Under the pieces are notes generated by a model. That model made no database searches, had not been told where the DNA came from, and was given only the letters and a program-made list of their open reading frames with translations. Positions 1-12,613 of a stretch of DNA of 64,000 bases are shown here, piece after piece (the first letter of the stretch is position 1; the number at the start of each line of letters is the position of its first letter). The stretch is from assembly GCA_013397845.1 (NCBI GenBank), contig VZTG01008989.1, positions 166,687-230,686 on the forward strand, written 5' to 3'. Source of the stretch: Melanocharis versteri. Taxonomy: Eukaryota; Chordata; Aves; Passeriformes; Melanocharitidae. The position numbers and the translations under genes were made by a program.

Positions 1-1029
1 AAGACTCTCATTATCAAAGTGCATTACAAAACACAAACAGATCAGTGCTGAGGTGTGCAACTGACAGAGCTCTCCTCCACCAAAGAGGCACATTCAAATT
101 CCTCTTTCCTTTGCCCAGTTAATCTTTGTATCATTTCTGAAAAGCATTCTCAAGTGCATCTCTCAAAATCATTTCAGGCAGCTGCCCCAACTTTCCCTTG
201 CCTATCAGGAGTTGTGCTGGCACATTAGCCTCCTTGCCTTCAGAAGAAGTGAAAGGCCAAAAGTCCACAGAATAAACTGCAGATGAGGCAGACTAATTGG
301 TCTCAAAATCGAAACATATGGCTTCTTTCAGGATCTTGACTTTTTAAATACTTGTTTAAAGTAAACATTTGCAATTCCTCATGAAAGGCACTTTCCTCCC
401 CAAATCCTCTTGACCCTCAGTGACCTTTCTTACCAATTGCACACTGCTTTACCCTTGGGGATGATTAAATCTTGAGAGGCTTTTTTTCTTTTCTTCTTTT
501 ATTCCCCACATTTGTCTCTGAGGACTAACTTAAGAACTGGCTTGAAGAAAGCTAACCTGGGTCAGAAGGACAGAAACATGCCAGATGCCCACCTGTGCAC
601 CCCACAGGGGTGTCTGAGGTTGAGGCTGGAAGGGAAGATTCACACACATCATCACAGAACTTAGTACTTTAAAAAATGGACTACAAAAATAATCACCAAA
701 CACTGATTCACCAAAGCTAAGTTTTTGAACTGGTTTTTGAACTGAAAGCCAGCTTTTGTGTCCAATGGGCAGAGGGGGGGGCAGGGAAAAGATGGCCTGG
801 GGCAATGTAATCACTGAGACAAGACATTTTAAAAATATAGCCTATGGCTGCTGTCTCCTCTGACAAAAAAATAGGCTGACAAAGGTGATTGACTCCAGGC
901 TATAATCACTGGCGAAGGCAGGCAAACCCTCCCAGTTTGTCTCCAGAGTGCCAGTACATGAAAGTTGATCGAAGTCTCTCTGAAGTCACTTTATTTATAA
1001 TTTGTGTTCCAGGCTCAAAATCACTCCCA

Positions 1030-1400
1030 AGCCCTTGTACAATTGTTAGTTAGGCAGTGTCAGAGCTTGTGCAAGGCCAGACATCGCACAGCTCTGCTCA
1101 TGCCCTGGCACAGAGAGCCTGATGCTTGCTCGCAGGACCAGGAGGAGTTGTTATCCGAGTCTAGGCAACAATTGTTCCAACCTTTCTTTACATTCTTGTT
1201 TGCCAAGAAGCTGGGAAGATTAGTTCTTGTAAAGAGCTTAGTTATCAAAAGCTCTTCTGCCTAACACCTCTGTCTGTCAAGTCATATGCCAGCCTGCTCC
1301 TCCCATCCCCAGTGCATAAATAGAAACTTCCCGGTGGGACTGCAGAGTGTGACAGGCAGCGCCCACTGTCCAGAGCCAAGCAGAGGTAGCAGGAGCATCC
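1030..1400 (+). promoter_or_regulatory. Promoter- or enhancer-like block with SOX-type palindromes and a TATA-like box
   Basis: ACAATTGT at 1039-1046 and AACAATTGTT at 1167-1176 are palindromic SOX-type sites 120 bases apart. A TATA-like CATAAATAG lies at 1315-1323, followed by GC-richer sequence and a donor-like GTAAGC just before 1420. No coding sequence that would use such a promoter is recognisable downstream. The motif matches are direct observations; the regulatory role is inference from motif density only. Confidence 0.2.
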
Positions 1401-3030
1401 CCACGTCCCTGTAAGCAGATAAGTGAGAGCCATGAAGGCAACAAAACCTAGTGCTGCCACGCACAGATAGCCACCATGGAGAAGAAGGCTGGTAAATCTG
1501 TTGGACCTGGAGAGATCTGCATTTGCAGCCAGATCACGCAGCCTTGTGTGACACTGTGATGCTTCATGCCTCACACTCGGGGAAATTCCTAGCCCTTTCC
1601 TCCCCATATGCTGTGCAGGTGGAGATGGACTGTCTACAGTGCACCTGACAATGCAACACATACACTTGCCTAAGCTTGCTTCAGCCCATCTGCTGAGCAG
1701 GTCTGCTTTATGCAGACTGAATAGGTATCTTGTCTAAATAGAGAGCATTTTGCTGGGTTTCTTTCTCTGGTAACTGCTGACTGCTTTGCTCCCCATGGTC
1801 TGTCAGAGATTTCTGTACCAGAGCAGGAAGTCCTACTCTGAGACCCCAGCAAGCAGGGGAAGAACCTGCAAAGCTACGCAGGAATATTTGTCAACAAGAT
1901 AGTGGGTGCATAGGTATGGGCACACACTATACGTGCAAGGCACCTGTTTTCACCAGCAATCCCTCAACCCACAGCTCAAGGAAAGGATTCAAAGTGAAAA
2001 GAGACATGTCTCCTACAGAGGGAGGGCTCTACTTCACAAAGACCTGAGCTGTGCAGGGATTCTCTATTCCATTGACTTTGAATTAGGACCTTGATTCTAG
2101 ATTTCACATGTTGACAGGAAGTACCCTCAATTCTGCATGCTGGATACTCTGTCCTCTTGGTTGAATCTGTTTCCAGTTTGTGTAACTCAGGATCGAGGGA
2201 AGATACTTGGCTTGTCATGTTGCATCTCTGCCAAGTGCTTTAACCACAGTGCTATAAAGTTTTCTGATCTGATTAATGTTTATTGTTCTTGATGGGTGGA
2301 CTTCAAAGGAAGAGCTCACATCTGATTCTTGAAGCCTAAAAGCTACATCTTCCACCTGATCTGCATTCTGGCCCCTTCCTGAGCAAGGTAAAATGGAGTC
2401 TCCTGGGTTGCAGGAGAGCACCTTAAGTTAGGAGGGAACACAGTGACAGCAGTTGCTTGTTATCAAGGAGATGATCTGAGAAGATGAAGTAGAGTGTCCT
2501 TCAAGCAACTGATGGGGAAAAGCAGAGTCCGAGAATCCCTCCAGACCTTAGGCATTTGTCTAGTCTTTGCAGAGCTTGGCAGTGTCAGAATGCAACTTGC
2601 CCAGGCTGATGGAGAAAGTATTGGGAGTTTAGGGACATTCAGGAGTCGATTGATCACACAGGATCTGAGCAAATGTCTAAAGCCAGATCGAACAAAGTAC
2701 TGATTTAAGGCATCAGAGTGAACTCTTTTGTGGACTTGCTCTTTCATACCTGTGACCAGGTGTGCTTTTCTGTTAGAAACATTTCTGTTTTCTCTCGTTC
2801 TAAAGTATTCCTGTTTGTCAGTCCTTGATTAACAAGAGACTCTTAACATTAAAAATCACATTTGTACATGAATGACAGTCTTATACAAGACACAGGGAGA
2901 GTTTGCTGACACTGTGAGAGTGTTACTTGAAATTGTTTCAGTCTTCAGCAAAAACAGTATTTGGATGCCCATTTATTTAATCAAGGAATATTTAGGAAAT
3001 AATTCAGTGAGTAAGGTATTATCATAGGAT

Positions 3031-3120
3031 TTAGAGCTAAAAATTGAACCCATATTTATCATACTCCTTCTAGACAAGCCCTGGTGCCTCATTTCTTCTC
3101 CATCTGCAAAATAAAGGATT
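3031..3120 (-). repeat. Possible ancient MIR-like SINE fragment
   Basis: Read on the plus strand, the block has a 'TTGAACCC' element followed by 'CCTCATTTCTTCTCCATCTG' and 'CAAAATAAAGG'. This order resembles the reverse complement of a MIR core. The match is diverged and lacks intact ends, so it could be coincidental. Confidence 0.3.
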
Positions 3121-6100
3121 GTATCTCAGCTGCACCCTAGGTACGACTGTCGCAGAGGCCTAGAAGTGATATAGCCAACCTGACAGGAAGCCGGAGTTTA
3201 GCTGATCTTAGAAGCAAGAATCAATGTACAAGCATGACCTCATGCGAGGGCTTGCTGGAGACTTCACTGAATATATTTATAAGCTTATTTGTCAGTTTCT
3301 TTCATAGGCAAGGTCACATATCTGGTGCATTCAGCCATACAAGCTAGCAAATGTATTCAAAAAGTATTCAACATCATATGCCAGAGAGGTGCACAGCCAT
3401 TTTATAGGGAACCTTTCTTCACAAAGCTGAATGCACACATGCCCATGTTTACTAATTATCTTCGCTGATGAAGTTATCCCTTCAAATATTTTTTTTTCTC
3501 TTAAAGGATCCAACATTTTATCTCACATTAACTTAACTCCTGGAACTAGGTGGGGAAAATTCTCTCCTGCTTCCTGATAATGAGGCTCCACTATCTCTTT
3601 TTCAGTGCAGGTGATACGGAGATATGCATAAACTTGTCTCTAACTACATCTAGTCTGTGGGTCTGTCTTAGTCTTATCTATATCTAGGTATGACTGGAGT
3701 GTGTTCTAACTCTTTGCAGACTGCATGCCTGGGTTTTTTGCTCAGAGATTCGAGAAAGTTGCATATGCCCAAGACCTCCAAGTTAGGCTCCAAGTCAGGA
3801 GCTTGGGTGAGGCTAGAGCATCCTCTTCCGCAGAGTCCTCCAGAGGGTTCAGACAGAGAGCTCATGAAGGGCTACCCAGCAGGAAGAGCATCCTGAAGCT
3901 CTACAGGGCAATACAAGAGTAAGTTATTATTCAGTTTTTTAGAGAAAATACTACAGTTTCAATCTGAATGGAGGTTCCATTATACTTTCAAATACTGAGA
4001 CTGCCACTGTGTCTGTCGGATAAAGAAGTTGTAAAAATAAATGATAAACTAACTTGGAAATAACTCACCGAAGATGTGCAAAGCAGTTTCTTCATCAAGT
4101 TATCTCTCTAGGTGCAGATAAGAAATTCCTTCTCCTCCACTCCTACCCAAAACCTCATCATGAACCCTCAGTGAAAACAACTCTCCCAGTCTCTGGAGAG
4201 GTGAGGCAACTCCCTGCACTCCACTGGCTAGCAGTGACATTATCATATTTATACATGGATTCTCAAATCCGTAGGGTTCAGTTAGTGTTGAGTGAGGAGA
4301 GCATCCATCTCTGGGGCTGTCCCTGAGCCTCCAGGCTTCCCTGTTGTCGTACTCCTGACCTTTAGGAGAATTCTTTTAATCGCAGAGGACCAGGCTGGGA
4401 GGAGGCTGTCCCGATCAGTGTCAGACACATACACACAATTCCTCTGACTAATTTGGCAATACAATATAAACAAAAGGCACACTTCATGGAAAAGGCATGA
4501 GGCACACCCTGACCCAGTTGCTCTGCACACTCGCCACCCCGCATACGAAAAGGCCGCATAGCTAGACTATTTCCATTAGCTGAAGTAAACACCACTTGAG
4601 TGAGAATAGGAGACATGCCTCCTATTGAAATACTGGAGTCCTTTCTGAAATGGAGATCTTTCAAATGTTTACTGTCTTTTTCCTAAGACTCTGTTTATAG
4701 TTACTATTAGTACCACACAGTAGTGCTGCCACCCAGCACCTCTCTATCTTTTCATGAATGAGATTTTGAATGGACTGGTTCAGATTCTCTTGCTGGGGGA
4801 ATATACCTCATGCAAAAGACAAGTAGCAGTTTTGTTTATAACCTGAGACTTTTGTTTTAGTGGTAATAAAACTTCACTTTTAAATTTGATCCTGCTATAG
4901 TTTTCCTTTGTCTTGCCTTTCTCTTCTCCCTTAAAACTGAAACATATTTTGGCTATTCTGATAATCAGAGAATCAATATGAAGAAGACTGCTACTTCTCC
5001 AAGTTGTGTATCAGCCATAGCCCAAAGGCTGATTCCTGGGCTGAGAAAGAGATGTCTAGGAGGTGCCTTCTCACCTTTCATTGCCCTTTGAAATTCCAGT
5101 CCCTGCTGTTATCTGCACCATTGACTGCAGCCCGTAAACCTCTTTGCAGAATGGGATTAACAGGAATACTCATCACTTCTCACATTTTTTTTTAAATTAA
5201 CGTGGGTAGAGCATGCATAGGGTCCCAAGCCCATGCCATGCTAAGCAATGCAGAGTCAATGATCTTGCTGCTTTCCCCAGCAGCAGCATTAACTGGGGCT
5301 CTTCTTTTAAATTGCTGTAAAGCACATTCTCCTCACCAGAAATTATGAGCTTTTACTCTGGTTTTCTCACTGGTAGTCTGTGAAAGGATTGCATATGTAG
5401 AAGCTTTTCCAGCAGCCAGTGATGGCTATTTCTACAGCTGTGCTTTTGACTCTGAATTGTGCAGTGTGGCTGAGCTGGTAGAAATTAAGTGAGTAATGCT
5501 GCAGGCAATTCACGGTGAGAATTTCTCGGTATGGAAATTCAACCACGAACACTCTTGAGTATAAAATCTCTATTAATATATGTCTGCCTGAAAATTGCAG
5601 TTAAACAAACCATACTCATTTTGCTGACTGACTTTTAGATGTTCATTAAGTGCTTGGGGTCCTTGGCATCTTACTGGCAAAGAAAGAAGCACAGGGAGCC
5701 TGAAATTCTTCACCGGCCCTCTGTTAAGCTGTGCTTTGCTCTGTGTTCCGCAGGGCACTGGCTCAAGCCTTCGCTCAGGCAGGAAGGACAGGGAGCTGAG
5801 GTGAAGAGAAAGTGAAAAGCAGGATCTTCAGGTGTTTCCCAGCCTCTGAGCTGTTCTCTCTTGCCAGCAAGCTGAACAGTTGCCATGCGTTTCTGAGCTG
5901 AACAACAGCAAAACTTCATTCCTGGATGCTTTTATTTTTTCCCCAGCCAGCACTGCTCTGTTGTAATTTTAACTCAAAGGTCTGCTCCCATGATAGTCAC
6001 ATGCTTTCCACTTTGATGGCAAATAGGAGATCAGTTTGTGGATTACTGAATATACCAAGCTCTGCTTTGATATTCTGGCCATCTGCAGCCAACCTTATCC

Positions 6101-8004
6101 CTAGTTATGTACACATGGAGGAGCTGCCTCCTGCCACGGCCCTCGCTGGCCCTCGCATCCTTCTCCATATCTTATTACACTCTCAGTCCATAACAGCCCT
6201 GATCTTAAAGGAACACAAAAAGTGTATTGATAAGGGGTCTTTTCTGGAAGATGGAAGTCTCCCTACCCCTAAAGCTGCAGACGTCCTGTTAAGATGCTGC
6301 TGAGGGTCACATCCCAGATGAATTACAGATTATTAAACCTGGGCCTGGAGCTACATGAATGCAACTCTGCAGCATTGATCTGTTTTGTACTGTGGACACA
6401 GTGAAGCTTCTGCCATCCAAACACCCAGGGCATTTTCTTTCTAAGACAGGAAGGATAATACCTCCCCCAAAACTGAGATGTTGCACAGAAACCTTTGCAA
6501 GGCTTTCAGATGCAGTTCTGATTTGAAGCAGACCAGCAATTAAATTTCAGATAGGTAGATTACAACGTGAGTTTGTGAGCTTCTAGCTTACCCTGACTAC
6601 TCTCTAAACGTGAACTACTAAAGAACTTTGCTGCTGAAAGTAAAGATTCATCTCTCAAATAAAGATCTATCAAGATAGATCTTTCCCTTGCAGCCAAGGG
6701 AAAACAGTTGAAACGTTAGAATGACTGATTTCACTAGAATAAGCACAAGTTACCGCTGTGTGCAACTAACAGCAAAATTCAGCTGTGTGAAGGGATCAAT
6801 GGGAGAAGATGAGAACATAAAGCAGCTAAAATCTATACCACTACGGCTGTGTCCTGAAAATTCATGTGCATGAATTATGTGATGTAATGAACATCCAACT
6901 GAGGATTTCAGCCACAATTTTATAAGCTTTGAGTGGTTCTAAATAAAGTGGAACAGAAGAACAGAGCCAACAAATTGCAGTCATATTTCAGATACTCTAT
7001 TCTATACTCTAGTCATATTAAGATACTCTCTTAGTATACATATACTTTAAAAGAGCACGAGTGTTATTATGTAGAAAGAGAAGAATGAAGAGTGATTTTA
7101 TGCTGTTTGCAGTGACGTGAAGAAAAATTTTGGCTTAGAATGTTAATGAATCACTGTTGTTTTAAATTTGCCTCTGACCTATCTACTCACTGCTGCACCC
7201 TCAGCACTGTAACATGGCCTGCTTTGGTTTTTTGTAGGTTTATGTAGCAAAAGAAGGCAGCATACTCCAGACTGACCCCTGCAAATAGCTTTGCAAATTG
7301 GTGTTACACATCTGTGCCTGCAATTAGACACTACGAACTACAAATTAACCTTTCAGGGCAGTTTCATGCTTTCCAAGACTCAGATGGCTGCAAAAGTGAT
7401 GTGTTCAAGCACTAAACACATTGCTGGCATTCACAGGCGCAGCTGTGGAATCAGACAGCTGTTTTCAAAACTTTGGCCATAAATGAGAAAAGAATTACTT
7501 TTTTAGCTGATGGAACAAATGTTGACTTAGTTGAATGTAGTACCTATAGTTCAAAGGTGAATTAAACAGACCAGAAAAAGGGCACATGGTTTGGGGCCAT
7601 ATGGCTAAACTCTTCTACCCTTAAAAGGTTTTCCAGGTCTAAATTTTCTATTTGGAAAAGACTCTGGCCCATTCCGCCTCCCAAAACGTGTCCATCCCTT
7701 TTCTGAGAGAGGCTGAGCAGCATGAGAGCAAGCCTAGCTGGGAAGTCTGATATGCACATACCACTGCCAGAGCCAGTGCCCTGGCCCTGCTTGGCTCACT
7801 GATGTAAATGCAGGCACCAGTGACAAGGGATGATGCAAGAGCAAACCACGGCTGCATCACACAGCCCCAACAACACAGGGCATCCATTTGGTGGTGTCAG
7901 GAAACCTGAGCTGTCCTCTAAACTTTCTGCTATAGAGCAGCATGGGGCATATGAGGAAAATGTCTTAAAGCCCTTCCTCCTTTCCTTGTTATTGACTTGC
8001 TTTG

Positions 8005-8047
8005 AAAGGGAGGAAGAGAAAAAAGGGGAGAAAGAGAAAAAAAAAGG
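8005..8047. repeat. Purine (GA-rich) tract
   Basis: An almost pure A/G run of about 43 bases on the plus strand. A similar A/G tract lies at 10387-10424. These are low-complexity sequences with no gene attached; a short open frame through the first tract is an artefact of its composition. Confidence 0.75.
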
Positions 8048-11000
8048 CACACATCATGTAACAGCAGAAATACTGACCTTGCACAGGTTTATAGAAAATA
8101 TTAACTTTGTATATAGGGTATAATCTGACCCAACCACAAATGGGATCTTAAAAGCACTTAAGCAGCCACATAAGAGTTTATCATTGATTCAGGAAAGTCT
8201 CCTTCCGTGTGTGCTTTAAAAGATAATCATGCGATTGATCCAGGCTATTTTTAATAAGACTTCCACAGTCATCTTTTTTTTTTCAAAGAAAACTGAGAGA
8301 CTGACAAAATCTTAGATATAATCCCTCTAAGCTTTTTAACAAAAGGGCAATATTGACACAAGGACATGTATGTACAAACCAGGTAAGTAGTGATAAGGAG
8401 GTACCCAGGGAGAACAGCTTTGTGTAGAAGTAGCAGGGGAAACATTGCACAGCACTAGGGGATGATATGGTGATATGGTTGCAGTAGCCAGGAACTGGAC
8501 TTTGAATCCAGGGAATATTACCCCACTCCTGTGCTCCTGTGAGATCGCTCTGTATATAACTTCAAATTACACACATGCATTTTTATTATCATGAAGCCTT
8601 ACACTGCCCAGTCTCTGCTCCCCTGCATCTTCTCTGTACAGAGAGGGAAAAATATAAGAAAGAACAGTTTTTCTTTAAAAGCTGAAGTGTTATAGGAAAG
8701 ATAAGTTATCCAGTTTATATTTTCAGTCTCACACTGGTCTGGCAGGTTGATTTGAGATGTAGAGTACTAATATCACAGTTATTTCAATGAAGGGTAGAAG
8801 GAGGCAACTGCAATTTCTGCTCACTAAACATTAGTAGCAGAAAGAAAAAAGAAAACAGGAAAATAAGTAAATATTAAACACATAAATTCTCCAGAATAAA
8901 AGAAGGGTCTCCACAGGCCATAGCTGCTGTGTTTCCTCCCAACAAGCTCTCTGGGTGCAGTTCACAGACTTTTCAAGGTCTGAGACCATTACTGAACGTA
9001 GTCTGAATATATCAAGAACATTTCTCATCTTTATAATATCTTAATAACAGGCTACAATCTCATAGGGTATGCTAGGGACATTATCTTCTGTTATAAATTG
9101 CAAGAATTGCTTCATTGTTTTCTTATGCTCTGAGCCTCTAAATATTCCCAAGGTGGAAGATGAGAGCCACGGTCAGTGATGGCTGACGTATTTACATGTA
9201 TCTGGGTCATCTTAGAAAGCTTTATTAAAAATAAGCGCAAGATCAGACATTTTAATTGTAGGTGTTCCTGAGGGTAGAAGCCTTTCAAAAACCCACAGAC
9301 CACTCCATTAATGAGATAGGATGCAAAGGAAGCACGCAAACGTTGGGAAATATACTGCACACTTCCTCCGAGTGACCAACCCATCTGAAAAGCAACTGAG
9401 TTTCCTCAGTTTCCATACAGTCAAAAGAATCATCCGTCCAAAGACAATTACTGCCTTAAGCAAGGAAATTATGTTCAAACCAGAGAAGAGAATTTCTATG
9501 GATCCCAGCACAGCCTCAATTCTGCAGTCAGGATCAAGGGATAGTACAAATGCTAAGGAAGAGCAGAGAAATGAAGTTATCTTGGGCACTACCACAGCAG
9601 TTTGGGCTATACTTGCATTTAGCAGGTTCTCTTCTCACCATAAGTGACAATGGCACTTTTTTTCCCCGCTGGAAAATGCCAGCTTATCAAAACAGAATTT
9701 CTGTTGTAATGCACTCCCTTTAGCCAAATTTCTTTGGGACATCAAGGACAAAGAAGTACTTTCAGCTCAGAGAAGGGAGGAGAAACACTCCAGAAGAGCC
9801 AAGCACCCGGGAGTGACAGTGCTCACCGTGGCCAAGAATGGAATGGTTCAGTGAATTAAATTAACTGAAACAAAATGATTGGTCTTTCACCTGGGGTTGA
9901 GTACCGTCTGGAGCAGAATGTGGCTGGACAGGAGGAGCTGGGAGGAGAGGCAACACAGAAACACCACGGAACATATTTGATCAAGCAAACCTCATAACTT
10001 AATTTATTTCAGCACTGGATTGGAAAAAGGGCAGTCAATGCCATGGGTAGGTTGCAGGTTGCAGGGAAGGGCTGAGACCCAGCAGCAGCATCCCAGCTGT
10101 TCTACGTATTTCTCAGACACCACTTCTTCATGGTCAGTACTTCACTGGCAAATTAAAGCAGCTTTGTGTAGCTTTCTTCAAAACCCTGGCTTCAGGGATA
10201 ACCTTAGACAATAGAATTTCAGAAGAATGACTACAGCCAGGAAATGGAAAATAAGTGAGGTTATTTGTTTACAGAAGAAAAACATCTGATTGATCTGGGA
10301 GAGGAATTTCTGAAAGATAGAATTTAGATAATAGTCTCCTGTGATACTCAGGATAACCTAGCACAGATGTCTTGCTACAGTAGATTAAAAAGGAAAAAAA
10401 AAAGGAAGAAGAAAAAAGGAGAGGACTATGAATTTAATATCATAATAATCAACTGAAGTAGTTGATTCTAAATTCAGGAGTCCTATGTAGTTTAACAAGC
10501 ACAATGATCTCTTAATAGGCTAAGTCAAAACCAAAAATCTGCTTTTCTGGTCCTTGCGTATTTCCTTTCAACTGTCTAATGGCTTCCCCTTAAAAAGTGT
10601 GACAACATCATCCCTTTCTACTTCAAAAACTGCTTTTCATTTATGAGTTAATAATTTACTAGAAGCCTCAGGTAGTTCTTCTTTGTAAAAAATGCATGGG
10701 CAATCCCAGCTGCAAAGTCAGCCCTGGCACAGTTACACCTCCATATCATCATTAAATCACCTTAAAGCTGCTCAATACACGGTATGGCCTGGCCATTGCA
10801 TCTCTGCTTCATCAGCACTTGTTATCAATATAATCCACCTCCACTTGCAGGCATCCTAAAGGGCCTGAAACACTAACTTTTGCACCAAGACATGGAAAGC
10901 AAGTCTAAAATTGCTGACAGCCTCTCTGATTTTGCAGCTTCTGCTCAAAGGATCCACATTGTTTGCAGGAAAAGCAGACCTTGGTGTATTTACTGTCAAA

Positions 11001-12569
11001 GCACATGGAAATACAAGTGGATGTGCCCTTGCCAGGCCATGTGAGTGAAAAGTGGGACTGCACTGTTGTATCATATATCACGAATGGTGGGGCTGAAGCC
11101 CAGGTGAACCATCCTGCTGAGTGAGGCCTTGGGGATCTTCAGTGGGAGGAGTAAAAGAGGCCAATTTGCAGAGCAGGTTCCCAGCCACACTTAGCTGGCA
11201 GTACTGGGGTACCCCAAAGTGCTTAAGGCACACTTACAACACACAAAAATGATTTCCCATATAGAAATGCATGTCAGTGATGGGTCAGGGAGGGGGAATG
11301 TGAGTCTTGGACAGATGAAAAGAAAAAGATAAGGACAGGTAAGTACTGGTGAGGAAAGAGCTGAAGGTGGTCATAGGTATGGGTTGCATATGTCAGGCCT
11401 ATTTTCATGTGAGAACTGAGGATTTGCTGCTTCCCTTTAAGCATTAACTCTCAGAGGCCAAGTCCTCTGCTCCCCAAAACTGGCATACTGATACTGAGTT
11501 AGTTGGGGTTTTTTGCATGTCTTTTCCTGAGGCAGATCAAGTGTTTTCTTTTCAAGCTGGAAATTAATTTAATGATAGAATTCTTGGCTTGGGTAAGTTT
11601 TACTGAAACGTAATTACAAAGGATATTCTTCAGGGAGTATATTTTATAGGAAACCTGAGTATTAATATCACACACAATGCATGACTGAAAGTGACTAGAG
11701 ACTATGCAGGAAAAATCTTATTTACACTACTTACATATTCAGATAGTAGAGGCAAAACGTAATAAATTAAACCAAATTCACATGCAGCTTCACTGAGACA
11801 AAGATTTTGTCATGTACAGTTTGAATGCTTTAAACATTCTATTTTTCTTCATAATTACATCAAATGCTTCCTGGCCCATGTCCACTACATGGGGAGAACA
11901 AACTTCGTGGAAATAAACAAAATTTAGCTTGTGTCTATAAACTTGCCTTACATATACAAATACTTTGAAAACTATGAATAGTCTTATACAAATCTGGGGG
12001 GGGGTCAATGAATTGTAAGTGTTAAAATGCAGAACTCATACACGTGTCGGTATATATACGTACATATAACTGTTCTAAGCTAAAAATGAGTGATGGCTCT
12101 GGCCCAGAATGGGCAGTATATTATTTAGAGGAGACTTTCTGTGTTTAATAGAAGCTTTTTTCCTGTCAAGCTGATTTAAAAACTGCAGCTGCTACATTTG
12201 TTGGAAACTCATTATAATCCCAACAGAATGTTTTATATTTGAATAACTGCGGTGCATTCTAACACTTTTTTTGCTCACTTGAGTTTCTATTACGATTACA
12301 CAGAATATAACAGATTTTTGATAGAATTTGGATCCCATTAAAAGGGACAGATGTCTCAAAAAAATTTGCAGGTTGTATGTAAAACCTTTTTAGAATTCCT
12401 CAATAAACCATATTTCTGTGCAGTACTCCCATGATTTTTTTAATGGTCTCAGTCAGTAGAGTTTATATGAGTACACCAGTCTCCTAGATGATGTGTAAAC
12501 CTGAACCAGATTTTCAAGGATTGTTTTATGTAATTTTTTTTGGTAGCTATTCCTTTCGTATGTGATTAC

Positions 12570-12575
<6 letters not shown>

Positions 12576-12610
<35 letters not shown>
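12576..12610 (+). repeat. Poly(A) run of 35 bases
   Basis: Thirty-five consecutive A residues, the longest homopolymer in the window. An AATAAA lies about 170 bases upstream (near 12401), which is too far to be a normal cleavage signal for this tail. No retrocopied coding sequence is recognisable upstream and no flanking duplication was seen, so a retroposon tail is possible but unsupported. Confidence 0.85.

Positions 12611-12613
<3 letters not shown>

Noticed and set aside
5926..6303. 125-codon plus-strand open frame
   Set aside because: No recognisable domain, no splice sites in phase and no family resemblance; the length is within chance for a window of this size.
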